Shown: one piece after another, positions 11,391-22,272 of the stretch | Layout: every line of letters starts with the position of its first letter | How positions within the stretch are numbered: position 1 is the first letter of the stretch | Origin: Periplaneta americana | Taxonomy: Eukaryota; Arthropoda; Insecta; Blattodea; Blattidae | Direction: 5' to 3' | Length of the DNA: 64,000 nt | Assembly: GCF_040183065.1 (NCBI RefSeq) | Contig: NC_091120.1 | Coordinates: 169,849,488-169,913,487 of the forward strand | Program-made: the position numbers and the translations under genes | The notes under the pieces: model-generated | What the model saw: only the letters and a program-made list of their open reading frames with translations | Database searches by the model: none | Told to the model about the DNA's origin: nothing

Positions 11391-12549
11391 TCCCTTCACA
11401 AACGTACCTCTAAATGAAGTTACATTACTCGAAATATGGACTGTGACTTTAAAAGTTCATGCAGGCAATGCAGACTTTCCGAGGTATAATTAAGTAAAAC
11501 TTTGTTGTACAGAATCATGAAGAATGATGAAAAACAACAAAGATTGTGTTAGTTCTCTCCATTAACTCCTTGCGGTTACTAATTTTTTTTTTATTTTCTA
11601 AACCTAAATTCTTTACGATAGTGTGCAGAGAAGAAACACTGCCATGGAATATTTCGCATCTCGTACTGAAATTGTCATATTTTTAAACATAGTTGGTAAT
11701 ATAAATACATATGCCACTGGAATAACTACAAAAACAATAGACACGACAGAACACCAATACTTTCTGTAACACAGCATTGAAGATTAAATTCTTCTGAATG
11801 AAACAGCCTGGCTACCACATGCTCGCTGTAAAACTGACAATGCCGACCTGTCACCGTGAACTTTGGTTGGCTGGTTTGAGCAGTTACTATAGTGATACCT
11901 TAAAGCTGATGAACTGTCTATATCTTTCTAGTTTTGTATAGACTAAATATTATCTGATGTAATTCTCTGTGTTTGACTTCTAAGGATAGGACAATAAAAC
12001 ATTGTTTGCTTGTAATTCCATATAAATCCAGTATGTAAAAGTTTGTTAATACCACAACACTAAACATTGATCCTTTGATCAAGAACAATTTAATGTTGTA
12101 ATTGTTACTCAGAAGGGGAAGTGTCACAGTATAAACATACATTTATTTATGAATATGTTCGTTTTGTATCTTTAGTCTGCAGTTAAATATTTTGCTTCAT
12201 CAGTAATGGTGAAATGGACCTAAATGAATCAAAACAATAGATGAAGTCATAAATTATGAAATTGATAAAATTGTATAAAAGACTGGATGATAATAATAAT
12301 TATGTATCACAGTGTTTTTGATTCTTTACAAAAACATGTATGATTTTTCAAAGAGCTAAGTACAGTAGTGTTATATTTTGTAATATATTTTATTTGAGTG
12401 TTAAATACACATTATTGTCAATATGTGCATTTCTTCATTTCACAATATCTTGCGCTTTATTATCACCTCTTTCTCCCTCTCTGTTTTTTCATGTTATAAT
12501 ATTCACTGATTTGTTGAATTATATATATATTTTTTTTTATCCAATGTCA
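11391..12549. other. AT-rich sequence without recognised features
   Basis: Several short open frames lacking family resemblance. Confidence 0.4.
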
Positions 12550-12722
12550 CCAGGTTGTCTTTCGACATTTCTGGTCTTCTCTCCTGGCCGTGGCTTAGTT
12601 GTAACCCACTTCTGAGGTTGGGGCGCCTGGAAGGCGGAGTTACATTACCCCGATGATGTGATAGGATAATTATGATAATGTGGTGCCAGGAGAGGTCTTA
12701 AATCTAAACTTAACCTAATGAA
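12550..12722 (+). repeat. Dispersed repeat I, copy 1
   Basis: Shares ACTTCTGAGGTTGGGGCGCC, TGGAAGGCGGAGTTAC and a CTTAAATCTAAACTTAACC tail with 27075-27232 on the same strand. Short, GC-richer than its surroundings, SINE-sized, no tRNA head recognised. Confidence 0.7.
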
Positions 12723-12739
12723 TTATATTATTAAACTAG

Positions 12740-13932
12740 CAGTACCCGTGCGCTCTGCTGCACCCGTTAGAAATAAATATAAAGTAATTACATAATTAAA
12801 ATAGGACGTTTGATCCAGGGAACATTCGTGTTTGTTAGAAGGATAAATCGTTTAATATGTTACTTAATTTAAATTGTATTTAAATAATTAAAGTGCGATC
12901 ATTTTGTTCCAGAGAGCACTGATTTGGTGCAATGACAATTCCTTTAACAGGTTTCTTAATTGTTATTACATGCAACCATAGTTTAAGGAAGATTGATATC
13001 ATTTAGATTTATTGTGTATACTTTGTATTACTTGCTATATGTTTCCATTGAATTATGATAATAACTTAATTTTAACCCTTGTTTTGTATGTCTTCAGTAA
13101 ATGGCACTTGGCCCACTATGGTTCTGAACCCTTCAAATAACTTAAATAGTGATATGTAATTACATTTCTTTCTTTCGAAAATGTAAGAATTCATGATCTC
13201 CTATGTACCATTGCCATGGAATGAATAAATGTGTTTTTTCTTTCTATTTTTTATATTTTGCACATCGGAGTTATTGCAGGAACAACAACGCTATAATCTG
13301 AAGCGGCAGTGAAAATGTATTGTTTTGTTATTTTAAAAGTCTTGTATATCCCTTAATCGATATTACTTCATACAAACACAGAAACATTTTCTGTAGGCTA
13401 TGTTTAATAGCTTTCATTTGTTTATGTCCAAGGCCCCTTATAGATGAAGTCATTTGTTTTTTTTATTTCATTACAGCACCTTAGATGGCGTTGTTATATA
13501 AATTTTAAAACTCATTTATCTCATGAAATATCAGTCCTATCAACATTTTGTATAGAATAAAACTTACTGGAAATAATTTTAAAAAAACTTTTGTTATGTA
13601 ACATTTTTCACAAAAATTAATAATAAGCGAGATATTTCGATTTATTTAATTCAAGTCCCCTTATAAACCCCCTTTCAAATAAGGTATTTTCAATGCCATA
13701 TAGCCTAAATTATAAGTTACAACGAACTTAATTTATATTCCAATTTTCATATAAATCAGTTCAGCCATTATCGCGTGAAAAGGTAACAGACAGACAGACA
13801 TACAAACAAAAATGTCAAAAAAGCGATTTTCGGTTTCAGGATGGTTAATTATACATGTTAACACTAATTATTTTTGGAAAATCGAAAATTACCAGAAAAA
13901 TTTTGGCTACAGATTTATTATTAGTATAGATT
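12740..13932 (+). repeat. Unclassified 1.2-kb dispersed repeat J, copy 1
   Basis: Begins ACTAGCAGTACCCGTGCGCT and ends GATTTATTATTAGTATAGAT. A second copy at 37997-39163 matches over nearly the whole length, and a third, partial and interrupted, is at 52788-53625 on the opposite strand. The 3' part contains a (ACAG)n-like stretch and GCGATTTTCGGTTTCAGG. There is no long ORF or clear inverted terminal repeat, so the class is unknown. Confidence 0.8.
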
Positions 13933-13936
13933 AAGA

Positions 13937-14345
13937 CATGTCTGCCTCCTTGGTCTTGAGGTAGCGTGCTGGACTCCTGATCAAGGTGGCCTGGGTTTGA
14001 TTCCCGGTCGTAAAGTCGGGGTTTTTTAATTCAGACCTCTTCACTGGGACTGGTTGTCTGTCCATTGTCCAAGTGTGTGTGTGTGTGTGTGTGTGTGTCT
14101 CGCAGTGGCTCCGGGTCTCTGACCCAGTAAACAGGGAAATCCTGCAGTGTGTGCGTGTGTGCAGTAGAGTTGTGGGTCTAGATACGGTAAGCCTAATGCT
14201 GCGGTGCTGAAATTAGTAAAAAAAAAAAAAAAACATTGAAATACATAAATCCAGAATGGTTCTGGAGCCGACCCAGCGTACCTACTGTCACCCGAGTTTA
14301 CTTTGTGCCATATTTTTTTTGTATAGGCTAGCTGACTTTGCATCA
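13937..14345 (+). repeat. tRNA-derived SINE family E with GT microsatellite
   Basis: Head CTTGAGGTAGCGTGCTGGAC and box B-like GGTTTGATTCCCGG, then a body with GACTGGTTGTCTGTCCATTG and a (GT)n run at about 14071-14098, ending after an A-run at 14217-14233. A weak relative is at 32185-32330. Confidence 0.6.
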
Positions 14346-14950
14346 TCATAAAGTAGTATAGTATTTTGAAAATTCTTACGTCTTGTGTGCTTTTAAGAGA
14401 GGTTAGACATTTAACAATGAGCTTAAAATGATGAAAACTACCTACATAGATATTTAAATGAACATTATATATTTTTTCTTTATTTCATTAGTTTTCTAGA
14501 AATTATTATTGTATATCATGACTACAGACACTTGTTAATGGGACGGTTAAAAAAAAGTATTTAGATAATCTTGTTTATTCTTATAATTTGTTGTACGTAT
14601 ATGGAATGTTTTGAGATTATTTCTCGCGTAGGCCTTAAATTAAAAAAACGCTATTTTCAGTATCTAGAAAATTCATGTCAACATGCAAAGCAGTTTTATT
14701 TTTCAATGCTTAATACGCTTTCCTTGTCAAACCGGATAACATATTTTTCATTACGGTAAATACAGTACCCTACAATATCGATTGTACCGAGAAATCTTTC
14801 AGTTCTCATTAGAAAAGAGTATACAATGAATTGATGGAGGTGGAGAACAAATAGTTTACTTTCACTAGAATTATACATATCTATCAATGAAGACATTAAT
14901 TTATTGAACAGTTGCATAATTCTAATTAAGCATAATTATTTCATTCTTTG
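14346..14950. other. AT-rich sequence without recognised features
   Basis: Two short open frames (14571-14759 and its antisense overlap) show no family resemblance. Confidence 0.4.
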
Positions 14951-15660
14951 ATGTTGCGCAGAAGATTCTACATTTCAATCTTCTGCGACGTCCACGTGCA
15001 GTACGTGGACACTGGCGACATCTCTGAATTTGTTTGCGATTAAGCGTCAGTCAACATGTGTGTGTGTAGAGCGATGTGTATGGATAAAAACATGCTTTGT
15101 AAAATATATTTGGAATAGAGTGAGATTCATTATCGGTGATTGCGGATAGTTATTCCGTGTAGAAAAATTGTTGCTGAAACTGAAAGAAACCGAGACTTGA
15201 TTAGTAGGAACTGTGTGGACAAGTGGAATTTAGTACTACATGTGTTGATTTAATGTGTGTGGATAATCTGGAGCCATTGTCGTCTGATTATCATCGCTGT
15301 TTTAAGTGAGTGATAATAACATACTGTAGTTCGAAAGCCATTTCGTTCTTAATTAGGACAAGATAATTATATTGATCAATGAATGGCGTTGTTGATGCAC
15401 AGTCAGCGTGTTTTTCCAGCATGCCATGCTTCTAACACGGACAACAACGTAGCCATAGGTTAACATATTGTTTGCAATATTTTTATTTTGCTGACGTATC
15501 ATTCTACATTTAACGTATATTAATGTTATAGACTCGTTAACTCTACTAGAGAAGAAGAAATTCTTATTTAGATTGTCTTCTAGTTTGATGTGTCAGTACA
15601 GCAACAGAAATTGCGTCTCGCCTCGTGGTGAAACTGCGCTTGTGTGTTATATTCAGCAAA
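14951..15660 (+). promoter_or_regulatory. LARP1: LARP1 5' flank: putative promoter and 5' UTR
   Basis: This segment is free of recognised repeats. It contains a GTGAGT donor-like site at 15306-15311 and a pyrimidine-rich acceptor-like stretch ending in TTCTAG at 15583, compatible with a non-coding first exon spliced to one starting near 15584, which then carries the ATG at 15661. No TATA box or transcription start can be fixed by eye. The exon structure is inference from splice-like motifs only. Confidence 0.35.
14957..15010. promoter_or_regulatory. Two adjacent short perfect inverted repeats upstream of LARP1
   Basis: The first has 11-base arms (CGCAGAAGATT, 14957-14967 and 14977-14987) around a 9-base loop. 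The second has 8-base arms (GTCCACGT, 14990-14997 and 15003-15010) around 5 bases and contains an E-box-type CACGTG. They lie about 650 bases before the ATG. They could be protein-binding sites or the remnant of a small transposon end; function is unknown. Confidence 0.4.
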
Positions 15661-16282
15661 ATGGCGGCTCAAGTCGCTCAGTCGAGTGATGGCTCTCAGA
15701 ACAGAGAGACGGTCGGAGCGTCGTATGCCAATGCAGTACTTAATTTTAAAAGTATGGATAGTAACAAGGAAAATATAAATGCTGTGTCACATACGACACC
15801 GAAAGAACATAGTGCTAAAGAAGCTCCTACAAGAAATAAGTCAACTTTACAAAAAAGTGTGAAGCAACAAACTTTGAGTAACTCTGCTAATAACAGTGCA
15901 AATGGAAACGAGGATTTTCCCCAAATTATTCCACAAGGTAGGAATTCTCGGAGATTGCCAGAAAAGATGGACACAAATGCTAATAAAGTGAGCAATAGAT
16001 CGATAAATGGATCTTGTGCCGACAGGTCAGAAACTGATAGTAAAAGTTGTGCTGTCAATGATGATGAAAGTGGTAATGTTGCGGATAAAGTTCCTGAGAA
16101 GAAGAAGTATGTGGAAGCTCCTTTGCCAAAGATTAATCCTTGGACAGTAAATAAGAATGCTGCATCAGTGATAACAGGAAAACCTCCAGAATCCAAACCT
16201 CAAGCTAGTGTAAATCCAGTTCCAGTTACTACGACCTCAACAGAGAAGAGAGTTCTACAGCCACAGCAGCAGGGTCGAGTAG
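15661..16282 (+). CDS. LARP1: LARP1 (La-related protein 1), first coding exon
   Basis: This exon encodes the first 207 residues plus one base of the next codon. LARP1 is a cytoplasmic RNA-binding protein that binds poly(A), poly(A)-binding protein and the capped 5' ends of TOP mRNAs, linking translation of ribosomal-protein mRNAs to TOR signalling; those facts are family knowledge. What I see is a low-complexity, Ser/Asn/Lys-rich N-terminus with SYANAV near residue 21, then KKKYVEAPLPKINPWTVNKN at residues 147-166, which matches the conserved VEAPxPKxNPW box of animal LARP1. The La motif, RRM-like and DM15 domains are absent here and must lie in later exons. I chose the ATG at 15661 because it sits in a strong context (CAAAATGG); an in-frame GTG at 15625 is not a likely start. 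The reading frame stays open past the splice donor to 16329, so retention of the intron would add only about 15 residues. Codon use and base composition differ clearly from the AT-rich flanks. Confidence 0.86.
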
Positions 16283-16288
16283 GTGAGT
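16283..16288 (+). promoter_or_regulatory. 5' splice site ending LARP1 exon 1
   Basis: The exon ends with AG followed by GTGAGT, a near-consensus insect donor. It lies 13 codons after the last Gln-rich stretch and interrupts a codon after its first base (phase 1). It is chosen because similarity to LARP1 stops here. Confidence 0.8.
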
Positions 16289-17040
16289 GCCTTTCAGACC
16301 GTATTTTGCGGAACTTTATTTTAAAATGAGAATTAATGGCGATGACCATACAGCCTAAACACTCAGTTTCAGTTTTGGAGGTACAGTAAGCCTACACTTT
16401 TTTTAATTGATAAGTTGTTAATTTATGAAAAAATCCACTGTGTTGATCCAAATATGCATTTATAATTTTTTAAGTGGTTATTGGTAGCGGTTAGATTTTT
16501 CTGATAGCCCCATACTTAATTTAGCGTACCTTAGTTAGGCCTACATCATATAGACCTATTGCATAATCTCTTGCAAGGAGTAGTTGATATGGGTAAACAG
16601 CTTCATTGAAAGTCATGCCTTGTGTTATCTGTAAATGTAGATGCTCATAATCGATAATGGGAAAAGCTATTTACGGTATTCATTTTATGGCCCATTCTAG
16701 TTTTAAAATGTGCAGGCCTACAGGATTGAGTGTCTAGAGTTTATACCGAAATAGGTTACGTTGTTACAGGTGAAATACGGGGTGTAAGGCACTTTCAAAG
16801 TGGACGTTACTTGGTTATGATAAACCCGTAATGGATACGCGTCTCTCTAATTAGAAAATCACGCTGTAACAGTATAACCGTAATGGTTTTAAAACTAAGT
16901 CTATCGGTGTCTTGAAGCTTCCATTTCTTCCTCACTTATGATCTGTATTCGAATCGAACGGGATTTCGAATTTAGAAGTGAAGACTTGGCTTAATTCAGA
17001 TGTATGTGTGTCTGTGCAAATTCTGAAACTAAGCTTACTA
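16289..17040. other. Start of the LARP1 intron, no recognised features
   Basis: AT-rich, no repeat family recognised apart from isolated TAGGCCTA-type words. Confidence 0.4.
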
Positions 17041-17044
17041 TAGA

Positions 17045-17215
17045 ATAAAAAACTTTTCGTAAGATTGAGAATCAGTGACAATTTAGGTTTGATTTCTTCA
17101 GACTTTTGGTAATTATATGCATTTTTTGGTAGATAGGGAGATGCAGTAAATAGCTAGTTTTCGTAAGGTCGAGGATCAATGACAGGTTAGGTTTTGTTTG
17201 TTCAGGCTCTTGCTA
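17045..17215. repeat. Two tandem fragments of repeat L
   Basis: TTTTCGTAAGATTGAGAATC at about 17052 and TTTTCGTAAGGTCGAGGATC at about 17158, each followed by AGTGACA/AATGACA and a TTAGGTTT box, match the arms of the palindrome inside the element at 58616-59450. Confidence 0.6.
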
Positions 17216-17999
17216 TGCCTAACATAATATATGCTTACCTACTGATAGATACCTGTACACGTTGTGAAAATTAAGCTTTTTTGTAATTTTTCTTAGAAAT
17301 TGTCCGTTTTTTGCCATTTTTTAAATTTGGAGTTCGTAGGTATTATTTCATGAGGTTTTAGAAATTTAAACTAGGTATTGTTTTCCGTCATTTTTTCAGT
17401 AATTTTCGTTTCTGAAAAATCATAAAATAGTATCTAAGTTATTACCATTTTTGAAAGACGAAAAGCTAACACGTGATTACAGAAACTTAGAACATTTGAC
17501 ACGTTAGGGTTATAAGGCTCTGTGGTCATATGGAATCAAATATACTTCTATAGGAGCACAGCATACATGTGCTCATATTTGTAAAATTACTATATGTTTT
17601 AATGAATAGGCCTAAACTTCTCCTATTATTGCTAACTTCGTGGTCATGTTTTGAAGTGTTGCCAACTTCGAAATACTGGTGAGTTCCGTCACCTAAGAAA
17701 ACACCAGGCTCACACTTTCAATTGAGCCAAGATGGCTTCCTTCCAAATATCGTGCATCACACTGGTATATGGCGTAGTATCAAACCCCGACCGAATTCTG
17801 AAAGTCATTCCCATCACTGTATTTGTACCCATGACGTTTATTGTTGTCATACATGTTAGGACTTCGCTTTTCGATGAATCTACGTAGCATATGGCATTTA
17901 ATAATAATACTTTGTGTGATGTGTTAAAATTCTTTCTTAAGCATGTATTTGTTACCAGTGAGTGACATTTGACACTTCAAATTATATATACGTTCAGAA

Positions 18000-18000
<1 letters not shown>
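17216..18000. other. AT-rich intron sequence
   Basis: Nothing recognised. Confidence 0.4.
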
Positions 18001-18042
<42 letters not shown>

Positions 18043-18074
18043 TAATAATAAAAATAATAAAAATAATAAAAACA
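18001..18074. repeat. (AAT)n microsatellite
   Basis: About 24 units with AAA interruptions in the second half. Confidence 0.95.
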
Positions 18075-18077
18075 TCA

Positions 18078-18285
18078 CACTTGACATATGTGTCAGAGGA
18101 ACAATAGTTGTTTATATGCATCTAATGTCTGACTAGTGTAATATGTAGCTAGTCAGCGATGTATGCAATAAAGGGGGAAAGGAACTGGCCACCCTACCCC
18201 ATTATCTCCTGGCCTAGTTACCTCATGAGTGATGTCTTCTTGGTATCACTTGTGAGAGTCAGACCTGTCTTCGAACAGTTTACTA

Positions 18286-18289
<4 letters not shown>
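18078..18289 (+). repeat. Dispersed repeat H, good copy
   Basis: Runs from CACTTGACATATGTGTCAGA to GACCTGTCTTCGAACAGTTT and lies between two (AAT)n arrays. The closest relative is 63458-63690 in the same orientation. SINE-sized, non-coding. Confidence 0.8.
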
Positions 18290-18353
<64 letters not shown>

Positions 18354-18378
18354 CTTAATAATAATAGTAATAATAATG
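18290..18378. repeat. (AAT)n microsatellite, imperfect
   Basis: Over 20 AAT units, then ACAACTT and further interrupted AAT units. Confidence 0.95.
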
Positions 18379-18429
18379 CAAGTCTAGTTTTTCAAGTAAA
18401 GCTCCCTGTGAAGCAGACTTGAATAATTT

Positions 18430-18535
18430 CAAGGGAAAAATTGTTCCGGGGCCGCGTATCGATCCCGGGACCTCTGGTTGAACGTACCAGCTCTTTATCA
18501 ACTGAGCTACCCAGGAACCCCATCCGACACAGTCT
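18430..18535 (-). repeat. tRNA-derived SINE family D
   Basis: Minus strand: TGGGTAGCTCAGTTGATAAA (box A), then GGGATCGATACGCG in the box B position and CCCCGGAACAATTTTTCCCT. A 5'-truncated relative is at 26105-26150. Confidence 0.7.
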
Positions 18536-18721
18536 CAATTTTTTCCTTTATATCCACGCAACTCGAGTTTTTTCATTTCATTTATTATAATTCATAGATC
18601 TCACATGAGCATTGAAGCTTTAAGATGTGGAACAAGTCAGAATTGTACAATAAGTTAGGCTATTTTACAGTTTTTACAGTTTTACAATTTTGTAATTTTC
18701 TACATTTTTTTTTACAATTTT

Positions 18722-19015
18722 TTACAATATTTTGGCGAGATGTAGTGAGATGAGGTGAGGCCAAAAGATTACGTGGCATTTGCCTTATGGTTGGGGAAAA
18801 CCTCGGAAAAAACCCAACCAGGTAATCAGACCAAAGGGGGTGAAATGAAGTGAGGCCAAGGACTCGCCATAGACCATCCGGCTTCAGTCCCACGGCTGGG
18901 GAAAACCTCGTAAGAAACCATTCAATGAGACCAAACGGAGAATCCAACTCAAGCCCGATCACAGCTCTGGATCAGCAGGCCAGCGAGTCTGCCGACTGAG
19001 CTACATCGATGGCTC
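18722..19015 (-). repeat. SINE family B, composite copy with duplicated body
   Basis: The head at the right (TGTAGCTCAGTCGGCAGACT on the minus strand) precedes two successive body blocks, each containing GGTTTTCCCCA and a GTGAGG-type unit (about 18740-18830 and 18835-18930). The doubling distinguishes it from the single-body copies. Confidence 0.7.
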
Positions 19016-19129
19016 TACTAAAAATATACAATACATAGCCAATCAGATTATTAAATTTACAAACGCAAACGATTATTCATCAGTTGAGCTATAATCATAT
19101 AATACAGTGGGCTGACAAGACGCCAGAGA

Positions 19130-19421
19130 CCCACATCGAGTGCACACAAACTCTGTGTGACTTGGAATTATTGTGGTTTTTCTGTTAACGTTGATTTTTC
19201 TGATTAAGTCCACACTGAATTGAAATGAAACACAGAAAGGCCTGTCAGTTCTCTAAGACATAATGGACGGATGGGAACACTATTTGTTTCGAGTCATACA
19301 ACAACATTTGAATTGAAAAAGGACCTCAGGAGCGTCCGTGCTTGTGAGCACATTTTTACTTGCATGACGAGAACACTAAATGTCATTAAAAGAGTATCAG
19401 GTTGAGAACACCTGCTTTAGA
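19130..19421. mobile_element. hAT element end (fragment), relative of 20891-22757
   Basis: Ends with AGTATCAGGTTGAGAACACC, whose complement GGTGTTCTCAACCTGATACT is a hAT terminal sequence. The preceding 280 bases match 22500-22757 (TGATTTTTxTTATTAAGTCCACA, GGACCTCAGGAGCGTCCGTG, TTGTGAGCAC). The opposite end of this copy was not found. Confidence 0.6.
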
Positions 19422-20890
19422 CAGACTACCTCTCACTCTCCGGAAGTTAGGTTAAGTTAGTTTAGATTATGTTCGACCTGAAATCTTTCAGTTGACCACA
19501 CTTTCTCGACTTATTTTTTGGCTGTGTATAATATTTTTCTCAGTTCAAAACAGAACCGTTTCTATTTACTTTCTCTGATCCTTCACAACGTCCTTCTACA
19601 CAGTTATTTATTATGTCGTTCACTATTTGTTCAATTAGGGCCATAAATAAGGGACAAGTATGGTATCCCTAATGTAAATAATTACTTGTAAAACATGTGA
19701 AGCATATTTTAGTTAAAATTAGCGATACAATACGAAATTGAGTAGTACAAAATGCGAAATAAGAGCGAAATTACATTTTATTAGATATTTTTGTCTTTTT
19801 GTAAAAAAAAATCATCTTCAGCCACACACAGATTATTCTTCTTCTTCTTACGAATGACAGGTAACTTGACTGTTCGTCTGACATTGTTTCAAATAGTTCG
19901 GTTACCTTTCCATGTTCAGACAGGCGACACAGATTGGATAGTGATGTTAAAATTTGTTCCATGTTAAACTTTCGATGAATTTCTTTAAATGAAATAAAAT
20001 TATTTGTTGTCTTGAATAGGCCTATCTATTTTACATGCATATCGACCTTTCTGCGTTTGGCACGTTCCTCACGGTATTGTTCACAATTTCACTGTACAGT
20101 AATTTTATATAGGCTATTTATTTTCTTGTTTATTATTTTCAAGAGTTTTATCTGGTAAATGTAGAAAATGCACCTGTGCCGCATTGATGGTATTGAATTT
20201 CTACCACCAAATTTCCAGAAAAATGTTCCATCACAAAATGCTACAAAATGCTAACTTCCATCGTATAAAAAGTGCTACAAAATGCTAAATTTAATTTCTA
20301 GAATGCTAGTTTTTAATTTTTAAGTTGCTAAAATCTACCATATATAATGAGGGGATTATGAATGAAAACTTTGTTTACATTCATTGGTAGGGTGAAAGGT
20401 GAGGATCGTGAGTAGACCTAATTTTCTTGTAAAAAAGGCATTACCGGTATTTTGGTATGACTGCGTCAGAAGAGCAGACTGAAACCAACGGTTAAATAGT
20501 CACTGAGTGGAGTTCCATGAGATAAGGAAAAAAGGACGACCAAGGAGATCATTTCGGGATGAGATTGATGAGTCTATGTTGACAAGATGGCGTGGGGAAC
20601 TCGAAAAAGCGATTAAAAGAAGGAAAGTAGACAGCTGTAAAATCCGAATTAGGCCTATTGTGGTGATTTTGATAATGAGGTACACATGCACTTGATTGTG
20701 AAGCTGCTGTTTTAGTGTTAAAAGCGAAGCAGCTTGTTGACAGTGCTAATAGTTGTGGATGAAACGTTTGGGCTTGTTGCCAGATTGATTTTGTTCATGT
20801 GCAGAGTTAAAAGCTATTTAATTCTCATAGCTGCCTGTTTGTGCGTTGCATGCAATTCTAGTGTCCCGTGTCATAGTTGTATGGTCTAAA
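19422..20890. other. AT-rich intron sequence
   Basis: Two overlapping antisense ORFs near 20500-20695 have no recognisable family. Nothing else seen. Confidence 0.4.
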
Positions 20891-20989
20891 CCGGGGGTTC
20901 TCAACTTCTACAATACTAAGTGAGCGAGTACTATGAAATCGAATAGCTTTAATAGGCGTATATTAATAAATAAATGAAGTAAATGGATA

Positions 20990-21280
20990 GATTTTCAAAA
21001 CACTCATCAGGGTAATGATATCCTTGAACTTTCGAATGTTACTCAGAATTTCAGTGATGTTCAAGGAGAAGTCGCTTGTAGCTACAGTAAACAGCCCTGC
21101 AGATGTGAATTAGTTAATCGTGATCGTGCTCTGTTCTTGATGAGGTATTTCATAAGTGAGAAAGTTTTTTCACATAGGCCAATGTAGTTTGTCTCGAACA
21201 TAGCCAGACATTTGAGAGAAATTCTGTGCAGTATTTGGAGTCATTTTGTATCTTCTGCATTCCCAAAGGCTATGAATTTG
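20990..21280 (-). pseudogene. hAT transposase, C-terminal dimerisation region
   Basis: Minus-strand reading gives CLAMFETNYIGLCEKTFS, LMKYLIKNRARSRLTNSHLQ and GCLL, which matches the hAT dimerisation domain (pattern: FGSTYxCExxFSxMxxIKxxxRxxLxxxxLxxxL) seen in GTF2IRD2-like and ZBED-like hAT proteins. It contains a one-residue disruption in YIGLCEKTF and stops after CLL. The upstream part of the domain is cut by the Harbinger insertion at 21281, so the coding sequence is truncated. Confidence 0.75.
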
Positions 21281-21738
21281 TCCAGTTTCACCAACCTTTG
21301 TTAAATACCGTATTTAACATGTCGTTAAGGCAGTTTAACAGTAAACTTAACGGAAGAGATGTTTCATCAACAGTTGTTACTGCTAACTTCATGTTAAAGC
21401 CACTGTTAAATTAATATAGCTTATTCCCGCAGTTAAATCCTTAACATCCTGTTACAGCGTGAATCATGGCTGCCAGGGAACATATGTTACAAAGCCGCAT
21501 TATTATATCGAGATATATTTGTAGTGAAAACAATTAGCTGCAATCACTACTTCAGCATTTTTAATTATTCAGAATAGATATGTTCATGAATACTAAAATG
21601 ACTGATATTAATATTAGCACTGCATCCGCAGTAAAGAGAAGATGTGTTCTTATTAACGTAAGCATTTATGTGATTATTATTCCGTATTAATACATAGATA
21701 CAATTTATTGCAGATTTTCAAAACTATGATTTAACAGT

Positions 21739-22215
21739 TCACATGTAATTATGACTAATGACGTGTGAAGATATGTTAGGTATATAAGATATGAAAATAA
21801 TGTTAACGCTAGTATTCAGCATCACAATTTTATCTTTATTTTCTGTTGGTTCTATTTGATCCTGGATAATTGAAACAATCTTCGCACAAATATCAACTTT
21901 GAGAGTGAAAGTACCACCGTCAGTTTTAAAACGTTCCACTATATCTTGTGCATGACTCGTCTTAGCATTTCTCTTAATATTTACACAACACTGATTTATT
22001 TAATAGTTTGCGTTTTCACATCCAAATGACGATTGAAAATGTTGGGTTAAAGAGACCCATGCTTCTTCCTTTTTCCTAATGAAAGTTGCATCATTACGTT
22101 TGACTTCAATTACATTCTTATAATTAATTGCTAGATCTACTAAAATAATTATATTTCTCATATGAGGTAAAATTACTGCTCCTAACACGATTCTTTTTCT
22201 CGATTTCCGTTATAA
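21739..22215 (-). pseudogene. Myb/SANT-like DNA-binding protein of a Harbinger element
   Basis: One minus-strand frame runs KRIVLGAVILPHMRN, IIILVDLAINYKNVIEVKRN, DATFIRKKEEAWVSLTQHF and, after a single stop near 22000, ERFKTDGGTFTLKVD. This follows the trihelix-like Myb/SANT domain found in MSANTD3-type proteins (KxVIExKxTDA, KxxAWxxIxxxFN, YKTGGG). Such proteins help the Harbinger transposase reach the nucleus and bind its ends. The fragment is about 150 codons, with loss of the middle QLKxxxxNxKKxxR helix, so it is inactive. Confidence 0.72.
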
Positions 22216-22259
22216 TATGTTAGTCTCCAATACTTCCATAATGTAAAAAAGTAGAATTT

Positions 22260-22272
22260 CCCCCCCCCCCCC
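22260..22272. repeat. Poly(C) run
   Basis: About 13 C in a row within AT-rich sequence, inside the Harbinger-like element. Confidence 0.9.

Noticed and set aside
15625..15660. Upstream extension of the LARP1 ORF from a GTG
   Set aside because: GTG is not a usual nuclear start and the ATG at 15661 has a strong context.
15696..16196. 166-codon ORF on the minus strand inside LARP1 exon 1
   Set aside because: It is the antisense shadow of the LARP1 coding exon, whose sense frame carries a conserved motif and splice site.
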